A program made the position numbers and the translations under genes. 64,000 nucleotides of DNA from Bacteroidota bacterium (GTDB taxonomy: Bacteria; Bacteroidota; Bacteroidia; Cytophagales; Cytophagaceae), in NCBI GenBank assembly GCA_023428135.1, contig JAEYZG010000016.1:124001-188000 (forward strand), given 5' to 3'. The notes under the pieces are model-generated. The model was not told the DNA's origin and ran no database searches. It saw nothing but the letters and a program-made list of their open reading frames with translations. Positions 44,799-53,865 of the stretch are shown here, in pieces. Each line of letters opens with the position of its first letter. The stretch's first letter is position 1.

Positions 44799-44831
44799 TT
44801 GTTAAGGAATTAAGTTAAATTCATATATTTG
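44799..44831 (+). promoter_or_regulatory. Bacteroidota-type promoter for the second ExbB/ExbD pair
   Basis: TTG at 44799-44801 and TATATTTG at 44824-44831, spacer 22 bases, a full match to the Bacteroidota TTG/TAnnTTTG rule. Transcription from here would give a leader of about 340 bases before the ATG at 45181; the rest of the 44721-45180 gap holds no gene. Confidence 0.55.
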
Positions 44832-45180
44832 CCGCAAATTAAATTAGGAATATAGTAATATTACTATTCTGTAATCTGGATTTAAGGGAGGTAAAGTGTT
44901 GTATATATGTAGGTTAATAGGTGTGGGGTTTGTTGTTCGATATTGTAACATTTGAATGGTAAATAATCTCAGGGTAACTAATTCTGAAAAAAAAATCCTG
45001 AATTGACTATTAATACTCCAGTTTGGGAACTAAAATGATTAATAAAGGGATTTATAATTGCCCCAAGAATCAAAACTTGAAATTTAAAATAAGAACTGAC
45101 GTTTTGAATACTAACTAAATAATATCAATACTCAGATATATTATAGAGATAATAACTAAAACAAGGACTAAAATTAAAGT

Positions 45181-45894
45181 ATGACTATTTTCCTACAAGC
45201 AACAACTTTGGCTGCTGAAGCTGCTGCAAATGTTGTGACCTCATTGGATGACCCTAAAAAATCTTTGAGCTATTTCGAATTGATACAAAAAGGTGGTCTT
45301 ATTATGATACCTATCTTTGTACTTTCTTTAATAGCAGTTTATATTTTTGTGGAAAGATATCTGAGTGTAAAAAATAATACACTTTCCGATTCGGGTCTTT
45401 TAACAGTTGTAAAAGAAAAAGTACAAGCCGGAAAAATAAACGAAGCAATTCGTCTATGTGAAAATTCTTCTCTTCCAATCGCGAGAATGCTTGAAAAAGC
45501 TATCATCAGATTAGGCTCTTCCATAAGAGATATCGAAAGCGCTATGGAAAATGTGGCTGCAGTCGAAGTAAGTAAGATGGAAAAAAATATGGGAATACTA
45601 ATTGGTATTGCTGCAGTAGCTCCGATGCTAGGTTTCCTTGGTACAGTATTCGGTATGATCCAGACATTTCAGGATATTTCCACAAATGGAAACATCTCTA
45701 TTGATGTGATTGCCGGTGGTATTCAGAAAAAAATGGTGACTTCAGCGGCAGGTCTTGTTGTTGGTATTATGGCGCATATCTTCCATACCTTGCTGAATAC
45801 AATGATTGAAAAGAAAATTACAGGTATGGAGCTTCAGGCAATAGATTTTCTTGATATTTTATATAAACCAGCTTATGAAGATCAAAAGGCGTAA
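45181..45894 (+). CDS. MotA/TolQ/ExbB proton channel family protein (second locus)
   Basis: The 237-residue product has an unusual soluble N-terminal stretch, then a membrane span (GGLIMIPIFVLSLIAVYIF) and the conserved C-terminal helices (IGIAAVAPMLGFLGTVFGMI; MVTSAAGLVVGIMAHIFHTL). It overlaps the following ExbD gene by 20 bases. No TonB gene is nearby, so it could serve TolQ-like or other motor duties. Confidence 0.92.
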   Translation: MTIFLQATTLAAEAAANVVTSLDDPKKSLSYFELIQKGGLIMIPIFVLSLIAVYIFVERYLSVKNNTLSDSGLLTVVKEKVQAGKINEAIRLCENSSLPIARMLEKAIIRLGSSIRDIESAMENVAAVEVSKMEKNMGILIGIAAVAPMLGFLGTVFGMIQTFQDISTNGNISIDVIAGGIQKKMVTSAAGLVVGIMAHIFHTLLNTMIEKKITGMELQAIDFLDILYKPAYEDQKA

Positions 45895-46270
45895 AAAAGG
45901 ACATGTCGTAGTAGAGGCAGCGGCATTGTCAGATATTCTATTTTTCCTGTTAATGTTCTTTATTATGCTTTCGACACTTGCTAGTCCGGATGCGATTAAA
46001 GTTCTATTGCCTCAGGCGAAAACAGGGTCGGCGATTCCTAGACAAATTGTAAACCTTACAGTAGATGAAAGTTCCAAAATTTTCATAGGTAAAGAAGAAA
46101 TTGAGTTCGAAAGCCTTAAAAGTCAACTAGAAACCAGAACTAAAGGAATGGCGAACCCTACAATTGTCCTAAAAATGGATAAACGATTGGAAGTCCAAAA
46201 ACTAATTAGCATCATAGATGTTACTAATCAGTTGAAATTGGCAGTGGTAGTGGCTTCAGATAAAAACTAA
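45875..46270 (+). CDS. ExbD/TolR family protein (second locus)
   Basis: Start ATG 45875 gives 131 residues; the longer frame from 45851 lies inside exbB. It has a basic N-terminus (KIKRRKKGHVVVEAAALSDI), a membrane span with the family Asp (ALSDILFFLLMFFIML) and a periplasmic domain. GapN starts 28 bases later. Confidence 0.9.
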   Translation: MKIKRRKKGHVVVEAAALSDILFFLLMFFIMLSTLASPDAIKVLLPQAKTGSAIPRQIVNLTVDESSKIFIGKEEIEFESLKSQLETRTKGMANPTIVLKMDKRLEVQKLISIIDVTNQLKLAVVVASDKN

Positions 46271-46298
46271 GAAACTAAACAGATAAAAATAAACCAAT

Positions 46299-47912
46299 AT
46301 GAATTTTGAAAATCTTTTTCCAAAAGAAGAGAATATACCTGCTTCAGTAAAACTGAACGGACCTTTACACCAAAAGGAATATTTGATCAATGGAGAAATT
46401 AAGCATGCAGAAGGGGCAACACAAAAGGTTTTTTCTCCTGTTTGTATTGAAAAAGATGGAACTCTAACTCAGGTTGAGTTAGGAAGTTTTCCACTATTAA
46501 CTGAAAAGGAAGCATTTGAAGCTATGGATGCTGCGGCCAATGCCTATAAAAATGGAACAGGTGAGTGGCCAATGATGCAGGTAGATCAAAGAATTAAAGC
46601 TGTTGAAAAGTTTACCTGGAAGATGAAGGAGAAGAAGTGGGAAGTGGTAAACATGCTGATGTGGGAAACAGGAAAACCACTAAAGGATTCGGAGAAAGAA
46701 TTTGACAGAACAGTAGAATACATAAATGATACAATTAATGCATTAAAAATACTCGACAGAAAATCATCTAGATTTGAAATTGAACAGGGGATCATCGGGA
46801 AAGTAAGAAGGGGACCGCTTGGGGTAGTACTTTGTATGGGACCATACAACTATCCTTTGAACGAGACTTTCACCACTCTTATTCCTGCCCTGATTATGGG
46901 AAACACCATCGTATTTAAACCTGCGAAAATCGGTGTGCTCCTTCACAGACCTTTACTGGCAGCTTTCCAGGAATGTTTTCCTAAGGGAGTTGTAAACATC
47001 GTTTATGGAAGAGGCAGAGCTACAGTAGGGCCTCTAATGTCAACTGGTAAAATTGATGTTTTGGCATTTATCGGTACAAGTAAATCAGCAAACGTACTGA
47101 AAAGTCAGCATCCAAAACCTAACAGATTGAGATCTGTTTTAGCTCTTGAAGCTAAAAATCCGGGTATTGTACTTCCTCATGCGGATCTTGATAACGCGGT
47201 TAAAGAATGTTTATTAGGTTCTCTTTCTTTCAACGGACAGCGTTGTACAGCATTAAAAATCATTTTTGTTCATAATAAAATTAAGGAACAGTTTATTCAG
47301 AAGTTTGTAACTGAGCTGGACAAACTTAAGAGAGGAATGCCTTGGGAAGATGGTGTTTCCATCACTCCGCTTCCAGAGCCTGAAAAACCAGGGTATCTTA
47401 CTGAATTAATTAAAGATGCAGAATCTAAAGGTGCCAAAGTGGTTAATCCAAATGGTGGTGCAATTTGCAATACATACTTTAATCCAGCGGTTTTATTTCC
47501 GGTAGATTCTTCAATGATGATTTTCCACGAAGAACAATTCGGTCCAGCAGTGCCTATTGTTGCTTTCGATGATGTTCAGGAGCCAATTGATTACATAGTT
47601 AACTCTAACTATGGGCAGCAAGTAAGCTTGTTTGGAAGTGATTCTCATGAACTGGCTTATCTTGTAGACAGACTTGTGAATCAGGTGTGCAGAGTGAATA
47701 TTAACAGCCAGTGCCAAAGAGGACCGGATGTATTTCCATTCAATGGAAGAAAAGATTCTGCAGAAGGTACACTTTCAGTAGAGGATGCTTTAAGAGCATT
47801 TTCTATCAGAACAATTGTCGCTGCTAAAGAGATAGAACCAAATAAAGTAATTATAAAAGAGATTGTAAAAGAAAATCATTCCAGTTTCATGTCTACCGAT
47901 TTTATCTTTTAG
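46299..47912 (+). CDS. gapN: NADP-dependent, non-phosphorylating glyceraldehyde-3-phosphate dehydrogenase (plant-type GapN)
   Basis: The 537-residue aldehyde dehydrogenase contains the catalytic Cys in SFNGQRCTALK, the conserved ETGKPLKDSEKEF, the nucleotide region (GPYNYPLNETF, GNTIVFKPAKIG), the Glu region ALEAKNPGIVLPHADLDNAV and the C-terminal VNINSQCQRGPDVFPFNGRK (typical of plant-type GapN). It converts glyceraldehyde-3-phosphate to 3-phosphoglycerate with NADPH. It is probably transcribed with exbB/exbD and is followed by the pyrophosphatase gene after 80 bases. Length and C-terminal motif favour GapN over other aldehyde dehydrogenases. Confidence 0.85.
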   Translation: MNFENLFPKEENIPASVKLNGPLHQKEYLINGEIKHAEGATQKVFSPVCIEKDGTLTQVELGSFPLLTEKEAFEAMDAAANAYKNGTGEWPMMQVDQRIKAVEKFTWKMKEKKWEVVNMLMWETGKPLKDSEKEFDRTVEYINDTINALKILDRKSSRFEIEQGIIGKVRRGPLGVVLCMGPYNYPLNETFTTLIPALIMGNTIVFKPAKIGVLLHRPLLAAFQECFPKGVVNIVYGRGRATVGPLMSTGKIDVLAFIGTSKSANVLKSQHPKPNRLRSVLALEAKNPGIVLPHADLDNAVKECLLGSLSFNGQRCTALKIIFVHNKIKEQFIQKFVTELDKLKRGMPWEDGVSITPLPEPEKPGYLTELIKDAESKGAKVVNPNGGAICNTYFNPAVLFPVDSSMMIFHEEQFGPAVPIVAFDDVQEPIDYIVNSNYGQQVSLFGSDSHELAYLVDRLVNQVCRVNINSQCQRGPDVFPFNGRKDSAEGTLSVEDALRAFSIRTIVAAKEIEPNKVIIKEIVKENHSSFMSTDFIF

Positions 47913-47992
47913 GTTTTGATTTAAATTACTGTAAATTTGATAGTTAATATAAATCTTGTTTACTAATTAATTAATAACCTAAACTAATTAAA

Positions 47993-50083
47993 ATGGAGAT
48001 TTTTGGAATTATCATTCTCGGAGTGTTAGCTCTGATATTTACTTTTTTTAAAACTAAATGGGTAATCAGTCAGCCTGCGGGAGAGGGTAAAATGACTGTA
48101 ATAGCTAAGCATATAGCTGATGGCGCTTTATCATTTCTAAAGGCTGAGTACAAAGCCTTGTCGATATTTGTCATTGTTATTGCTGTGCTGCTTTCATTCC
48201 TGGCTGAAGAAGAAAATTCACACTGGTTAATCGGTGTAGCCTTTATTGTAGGTGCATGCTTTTCGGCCCTTGCAGGTTTTCTTGGTATGAAAATAGCCAC
48301 GAAAAGCAATGTAAGAACAACTCAGGCAGCCAAAACAAGTCTTTCTAAAGCACTGGATGTATCATTTTCAGGTGGTATGGTGATGGGGATAAATGTTGTT
48401 GCTATAGGAATTCTTGGTATAAGTGTTTTGTTCCTGTTATTCAGTAATATTCATACTGTTTTAGGCATTGAGCCGTGGAGAGTAAAGAAGGTTCTTGAAG
48501 TAATGATAGGATTTTCTCTGGGAGCAGAAAGTCTTGCGCTATTTGCCAGAGTGGGCGGAGGTATCTATACTAAAGCTGCCGATGTTGGCGCTGACCTGGT
48601 TGGAAAAGTCGAAGCAGGTATTCCAGAAGATGATCCAAGAAACCCTGCTGTAATTGCAGATAATGTGGGAGATAATGTGGGTGATGTAGCTGGTATGGGA
48701 GCCGATCTTTTCGGATCTTTTGTCAGCACTATACTTGCAACAATGGTACTTGGGCTGACAGTAGCACCAATGACTAAAGATGTCTCAGGTACTAATCCTG
48801 CAATATTGCTTCCTTTATTCCTTGCTGCAGCAGGTCTTATCTTTTCAATTATAGCTTCTTTTTTCGTGAAAGTAGGAGAGAAAGGAAGTCCTCAGGTAGC
48901 ACTGAATGTCGGTAACTTCGGAGCAGTAATACTAACAGCCATTGCGTCGTATTTTATCATTGACTTCATGTTTGATAAGCATATCAACATTAATGGATTG
49001 TCTGTTGGATCTGTTAATATTTTTTACTCAGTAATCATCGGTTTATTGGTTGGTACACTGATCAGTCTTGTTATTGAGTATTATACTGGAAAAGACAGAG
49101 GACCTGTAACAATGATCGCTCGTCAGTCTATGACCGGTGCTGCAACCAATATTATTGCAGGTCTGAGTGTTGGAATGTTTTCTACAGCAATTCCAGTTGT
49201 GATCTTGTCTTTGGGTATTATTTTCGCCTTTGAAATGGCAGGTCTTTATGGTGTAGCAATTGCAGCATCAGGAATGATGGCTACTACAGGTATTCAGCTG
49301 GCAATTGATGCATTCGGGCCAATTGCTGATAATGCTGGTGGAATTGCAGAAATGGCAGCTTTGCCAAAGGAAGTACGTGAAAAAACAGATGTTCTCGATT
49401 CTGTAGGAAATACAACAGCTGCGATAGGTAAAGGATTTGCAATTGCGTCAGCAGCACTCACATCTCTTGCCATGTTCTCTGCTTATATGGAGACCTCAGG
49501 TCTGCAAGTTATTGATATTGCCAATGCTAAAGTACTTGCCGGATTACTGATTGGAGGTATGACACCATTTCTGTTCTCCGGATTTGCAATTCAGGCTGTA
49601 GGACAATCTGCCAATGCTATGGTAGAAGAAGTCAGAAGACAGTTCAGAGAGATCAAAGGTATCATGGAAGGAAAAGCTGAAGCAGATTATGAGAAGTGTA
49701 TAATCATATCAACAAGAGCTGCCTTACGTCATATGATTTTACCAGGTGCAATTGCGCTGACATTTCCGTTGATAGTTGGTTTTACTCTTGGTAAAATGGC
49801 TTTAGGTGGTTTTCTTGCGGGTGTACTTGTTTCAGGAGTTATGATGGCGTTTTTTCAATCAAATGCAGGTGGCGCATGGGATAATGCTAAAAAGATGTTT
49901 GAAACGGGAGTTGATATCAATGGTAAAAAATACTTTAAAGGCTCAGACCCGCATAAAGCTGCAGTTGTTGGTGATACTGTGGGAGATCCGTTTAAAGATA
50001 CTTCAGGACCTTCATTGAATATTCTTATAAAGCTTGTTTCTATTGTAGCAATGGTTATTGCTTCCTTGCTTTCTGCAAGCTAA
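47993..50083 (+). CDS. hppA: Membrane-bound pyrophosphatase (ion pump, K+-dependent type)
   Basis: The 696-residue, 16-span protein has the pyrophosphate site DVGADLVGKVEAGIPEDDPR and DNVGDNVGDVAGMGADLF, the GGIAEMA region and the C-terminal DTVGDPFKDTSGPSLNILIK. The position that decides K+ need is Ala in GNTTAAIGKG, as in K+-dependent members (K in independent ones). H+ or Na+ pumping cannot be chosen safely. It uses pyrophosphate to energise the membrane. Strong terminator follows. Confidence 0.95.
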   Translation: MEIFGIIILGVLALIFTFFKTKWVISQPAGEGKMTVIAKHIADGALSFLKAEYKALSIFVIVIAVLLSFLAEEENSHWLIGVAFIVGACFSALAGFLGMKIATKSNVRTTQAAKTSLSKALDVSFSGGMVMGINVVAIGILGISVLFLLFSNIHTVLGIEPWRVKKVLEVMIGFSLGAESLALFARVGGGIYTKAADVGADLVGKVEAGIPEDDPRNPAVIADNVGDNVGDVAGMGADLFGSFVSTILATMVLGLTVAPMTKDVSGTNPAILLPLFLAAAGLIFSIIASFFVKVGEKGSPQVALNVGNFGAVILTAIASYFIIDFMFDKHININGLSVGSVNIFYSVIIGLLVGTLISLVIEYYTGKDRGPVTMIARQSMTGAATNIIAGLSVGMFSTAIPVVILSLGIIFAFEMAGLYGVAIAASGMMATTGIQLAIDAFGPIADNAGGIAEMAALPKEVREKTDVLDSVGNTTAAIGKGFAIASAALTSLAMFSAYMETSGLQVIDIANAKVLAGLLIGGMTPFLFSGFAIQAVGQSANAMVEEVRRQFREIKGIMEGKAEADYEKCIIISTRAALRHMILPGAIALTFPLIVGFTLGKMALGGFLAGVLVSGVMMAFFQSNAGGAWDNAKKMFETGVDINGKKYFKGSDPHKAAVVGDTVGDPFKDTSGPSLNILIKLVSIVAMVIASLLSAS

Positions 50084-50104
50084 AAATTGCTTATCTTATT
50101 TATT

Positions 50105-50146
50105 TAAAAAAGCCCTGTAATGATTAATATTACAGGGCTTTTTTTT
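50105..50146 (+). terminator. Terminator of hppA
   Basis: Stem GCCCTGTAAT (50112-50121) with ATTACAGGGC (50129-50138), A-run before and eight T after. Confidence 0.9.
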
Positions 50147-50205
50147 ATTTTTAGCTTTTGTTTTATATTTTGAGGTGTTAGAATTAATATTTTTAAGTCA
50201 GAAGC

Positions 50206-51660
50206 ATGAAATCGAATTACAGTTTGTTCAGGACAAAGCCACTGGAAGATGTGTTAAAAGACACGACAGAAGGACCGCAGCTCAAAAAGACTCTGGGGGC
50301 TTTTAACCTGGTAACATTAGGAATAGGAGTAATTATCGGAGCTGGTATCTTTTCTCTAACCGGTATTGCAGCAGCTAATTATGCTGGTCCTGCTGTTACA
50401 ATTTCCTTTATAATTGCCGCTTTAGGCTGTGCTTTTGCCGGACTTTGTTATGCCGAATTCGCTTCCATGCTTCCTATTGCAGGTAGTGCCTACACCTATT
50501 CTTATGTCACAATGGGGGAGTTTGTAGCCTGGATTATCGGTTGGGATCTGGTCCTCGAATATGCAGTGGGTGCTGCTACTGTAGCCATAAGCTGGTCAAG
50601 ATACCTGAGTAAATTACTTCACTTATATAATGTTGATCTTCCTGCTCAATTAATGATGTCTCCATTTGAGACTACCGTCGTTAATGGCCAGACAGTGAAT
50701 GGAATCATCAACCTTCCAGCAGTTTTTATTACGGTTCTGATGTCTTTGATTCTCATCAGAGGTACCAAGGAGTCTGCACGATTGAATAACTTTGTTGTTG
50801 TACTTAAGGTATCCGTGGTATTAGCTTTTATTTTCCTTGGCTGGGGATATATAAATAAAGACAATTACATTCCTTATGTTCCGGAAAACACAGGTGCTTT
50901 TGAGAATTTCGGATGGACTGGTGTCGTTACAGGAGCAGCAGTTGTATTCTTTGCATTTATTGGATTTGATGCTGTATCCACAGCAGCTCAGGAAGCTAAA
51001 AATCCTAAAAGAGATATGCCTATCGGAATTTTAGGATCACTTGTTATTTGTACTATTCTTTATGTGTTGTTTGCTCATGTTATGACAGGATTGGAAAACT
51101 ACAAGAACTTTGTTGGAGAAGCTGCACCAGTCGCTAAAGCAATTGAAAATACACCTTATAAGTTTTTTCAGGAGATGATTATTATTGCTATTCTTGGAGG
51201 ATATTCTTCTGTAGTGATGGTATTATTAATGGGGCAGTCAAGAGTGTTTTATTCAATGTCAAAAGATGGTTTATTGCCATCAGTATTCTCAGAGTTACAT
51301 CCTAGATTCTTAACTCCATATAAATCCAATATTCTATTTGCTGCCTTTGTTGGTCTGTTTGCTGCATTTGTGCCGGTTACCGTTGTTGGAGAGATGAGTA
51401 GCATAGGTACTTTATTCGCGTTTGTACTTGTTTGTATGGGTGTATTGGTAATGCGTAAAACGAACCCTAATGCACCAAGAGCATTCAGAACTCCATGGGT
51501 TCCATTTGTGCCGATAATGGGAATTGTTGTTTGCTGCTATATGATGTATGCCCTTCCTTTGGATACTTGGATCAGATTAATAGCCTGGATGGCAATTGGG
51601 ATTTTCGTATATTTTTTCTATAGTAAAAAGAATAGCAAATTTGCTAAAATAAACGATTAA
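50206..51660 (+). CDS. APC-family amino acid permease
   Basis: The 484-residue protein has 12 or more predicted spans and the APC core motif GVIIGAGIFSLTGIAAANYA (TM1), EFASMLPIAGSAYTYSYVTM (TM3), FFAFIGFDAVSTAAQEAKNP (TM6) and MGQSRVFYSMSKDGLLPSVF. These match the YfnA/CAT-like branch. The transported amino acid is unknown. The gene ends in a double hairpin shared with the patatin gene. Confidence 0.93.
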   Translation: MKSNYSLFRTKPLEDVLKDTTEGPQLKKTLGAFNLVTLGIGVIIGAGIFSLTGIAAANYAGPAVTISFIIAALGCAFAGLCYAEFASMLPIAGSAYTYSYVTMGEFVAWIIGWDLVLEYAVGAATVAISWSRYLSKLLHLYNVDLPAQLMMSPFETTVVNGQTVNGIINLPAVFITVLMSLILIRGTKESARLNNFVVVLKVSVVLAFIFLGWGYINKDNYIPYVPENTGAFENFGWTGVVTGAAVVFFAFIGFDAVSTAAQEAKNPKRDMPIGILGSLVICTILYVLFAHVMTGLENYKNFVGEAAPVAKAIENTPYKFFQEMIIIAILGGYSSVVMVLLMGQSRVFYSMSKDGLLPSVFSELHPRFLTPYKSNILFAAFVGLFAAFVPVTVVGEMSSIGTLFAFVLVCMGVLVMRKTNPNAPRAFRTPWVPFVPIMGIVVCCYMMYALPLDTWIRLIAWMAIGIFVYFFYSKKNSKFAKIND

Positions 51661-51685
51661 CCATTCTTAATTTAAAAGTTGGATT

Positions 51686-51757
51686 ATGCAGTATGTTTTT
51701 AGAATTATCCTTAGGCATACTGCATTGTTTTTGATTTATATCAGTAAATCAAAAACA
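51686..51757. terminator. Two adjacent hairpins between convergent permease and patatin genes
   Basis: Hairpin 1 ATGCAGTATG (51686-51695) with CATACTGCAT (51716-51725). Hairpin 2 TGTTTTTGATTTA (51726-51738) with TAAATCAAAAACA (51745-51757), next to each other. They can stop transcription from both sides. Confidence 0.7.
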
Positions 51758-51783
51758 TTTAGCCAATAAGCAATGCTAAATCC

Positions 51784-52800
51784 TTATTTTTGGGTAGATA
51801 GAAATGTTGCTGTCGCATTTTCTCCGCTTTTAATGAGTGATTTCAGCTCTTTTTCAGATAATTTTCTTACTCTTGGATTGATTCCTGCTGAAGAGACAGA
51901 AACCGTTCTTTCCCAATCCTGAGGTATTAATGGAGTTCTGTTCAGGCTCTCAATAGAATATATGTAAAATGCACTGAGATAATCAATGGTATTCCGAATT
52001 TCAAATGGTGCAAGTTGATGATTGATGGAGTCGCTTATTATTTGAGCATCTGAATCAATTCTGAATCCAAGGGTTTTGTTATTGGCTATTCTGATTTTTC
52101 CTAGTAAAGAATCTTTAATGTAAGTATCAAAAAGAAATATAGGGAAGTTGCCCGTTATGCCCCCATCGACTACTATATCTAGGTTTTTCCCGGACTTTTT
52201 ATTCTTATAACTGTTGCCAATACTATCAATAAAAACTGCTTCAAAGTATAAAGGAATAGACATCGATGCTCTTACAGCATCTTTAATCTTCATTGATGGA
52301 TAAGTTTCGGCCGAGAATACAAGCAATTGCTGTTTATTCAAGCAGGTACCTGTAACGTATAAATCTTTAAATCCATCTTTTAAAAGTTCTGCAAATGTTA
52401 TATCAGCATTGTGGGTTTTGTTGCTTATAATTTTCTCAAGCCATTTATTGAATGCATCGCTTCGATACCAGCCAAAACGGTTATGCATTCTGTATATTCC
52501 TCCGATAAAAATAAACTGACCATCATTGAAGCTTTGAAATTTTGTTGATGATATGATCTCATATATCTCAGAAGAGGTGTATCCAAGGGAAACCATTAAA
52601 GCTGTTATTGCTCCGGCTGAAGTGCCGCCTACTTTTTTAATATTACTTGATATCCCGGCTTTTTCAAGTTCGAATATTGCGCCGCTATAAGCTATACCTC
52701 TGATTCCTGCCCCTTCAAATACGAGGTTTTCAATTTGCGTCTGACTTTTGGAAGATTGACAAAAAGAAATGAATAACATTAAAAATAAAACTGCTCTCAT
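51784..52800 (-). CDS. Patatin-like phospholipase, exported
   Basis: The 338-residue protein has a signal peptide (AVLFLMLFISFCQSSKSQ), the oxyanion-hole loop GAGIRGIAYSGA, the nucleophile elbow GTSAG (Ser61) and the dyad Asp motif VVDGGITGNFPI. It is a serine lipid acyl hydrolase of the patatin family, expected in the periplasm or outer membrane. No outer-membrane barrel domain is fused, unlike PlpD-type patatins. Convergent with the permease gene. Confidence 0.92.
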   Translation of the reverse strand: MRAVLFLMLFISFCQSSKSQTQIENLVFEGAGIRGIAYSGAIFELEKAGISSNIKKVGGTSAGAITALMVSLGYTSSEIYEIISSTKFQSFNDGQFIFIGGIYRMHNRFGWYRSDAFNKWLEKIISNKTHNADITFAELLKDGFKDLYVTGTCLNKQQLLVFSAETYPSMKIKDAVRASMSIPLYFEAVFIDSIGNSYKNKKSGKNLDIVVDGGITGNFPIFLFDTYIKDSLLGKIRIANNKTLGFRIDSDAQIISDSINHQLAPFEIRNTIDYLSAFYIYSIESLNRTPLIPQDWERTVSVSSAGINPRVRKLSEKELKSLIKSGENATATFLSTQK

Positions 52801-52966
52801 TTTTTAGTTAAAGTTTTAAAATATAATTCGTAAAGCATCGTAAATTGTCAGAAAATATAATGCCAGTTAATATCAAAATATGTTTATTAATTACATTATT
52901 CGATCTTAAATTGATTGAAATAAGTTTAAATATCTGTATGTTAGAATCGAATTCGTAAAAAAATCA

Positions 52967-53620
52967 ATGGAAGAACAAATAAAGGCATTAGCGAGCCAGT
53001 TGCGCAGACCAGAGAATGAAGATGGTGTAAAAACAGGGGTTCATATGAATGAAGGAAACAAAATTATGAACCTGGAAGCCATTAAAGCTGTAAATCCCTG
53101 TGCTCATGACAGGATATTAGAGATTGGTATGGGCAATGGATTTTTTGTTAAAAATATTGTTTCAGTACATCCAACCATAGTGTATACAGGATGTGATTTT
53201 TCAGAAACTATGATTAGAGAAGCAGAAAAGATAAATGTCGAATATATTAAATCCGGTAGTGTAAAATTTCATCTGGCTTCAGCAGATAAACTTCCATTAA
53301 TAGCTAATTCATATAACAAATTGTTTACAGTCAATACGATTTATTTCTGGGAAGATCCAGAGCATACTCTGAATGAATTTAAAAGAGTCTTGACTGCAGA
53401 CGGTGAGTTGACGATCGTTGTAAGACCTAAGCATGTTATGGAGAATATTCCTGTGACTAAATATGGTTTTACCATGTATTCAAAAGAAGAACTGATAGAG
53501 CTACTTTCAGCAAATAATTTTGATATATTGGAGACAAATGAAGTAGAGGAACCATCAAGAGAAGTGATGGGTAAAATGCTTGAATTCGGAAGTCTCGTGG
53601 TTCGGGCTAAACAGAAATGA
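52967..53620 (+). CDS. Class I SAM-dependent methyltransferase
   Basis: The 217-residue protein has motif I LEIGMGNGFFVKNIV (about residues 42-56), motif II GCDFSETMIREAEKI, motif IV region FTVNTIYFWEDPEHTLNEFK RVL and a C-terminal strand. It resembles ubiquinone/menaquinone-type small-molecule methyltransferases, but the substrate is not determined. No signal peptide; single gene with a near-perfect palindromic terminator. Confidence 0.88.
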   Translation: MEEQIKALASQLRRPENEDGVKTGVHMNEGNKIMNLEAIKAVNPCAHDRILEIGMGNGFFVKNIVSVHPTIVYTGCDFSETMIREAEKINVEYIKSGSVKFHLASADKLPLIANSYNKLFTVNTIYFWEDPEHTLNEFKRVLTADGELTIVVRPKHVMENIPVTKYGFTMYSKEELIELLSANNFDILETNEVEEPSREVMGKMLEFGSLVVRAKQK

Positions 53621-53635
53621 TTGCTTAAGTTCATT

Positions 53636-53676
53636 AAAAGAAAAGGGATTGCAATTGCAATCCCTTTTCTTTTTTT
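53636..53676 (+). terminator. Terminator of the methyltransferase gene
   Basis: Nineteen-base inverted repeat (53636-53654 with 53655-53673), core GGGATTGCAA/TTGCAATCCC, followed by T-run. The stretch 53677-53865 shows nothing further. Confidence 0.85.
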
Positions 53677-53865
53677 TAATAATATGATTATAACAATACA
53701 AAAAAAACAGACTTAAAAATTACCTCTCTATACAGCTGAGAAACAATGTAATGTAGACAGTAGGTTTCTCTAATCGTTTATGGAGGATTGGCTACCTGAT
53801 GAGCAAATACTCCATCTACCCACTTTCTTCTACACAATATGGAATAACATACAATGAATTTCCAA

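Noticed and set aside
53780..53857. 25-codon plus-strand frame (MEDWLPDEQILHLPTFFYTI and a few more) before the DUF3160-type gene
   Set aside because: It is complete and reads well, but is very short, has no family match I can name and no clear ribosome site.
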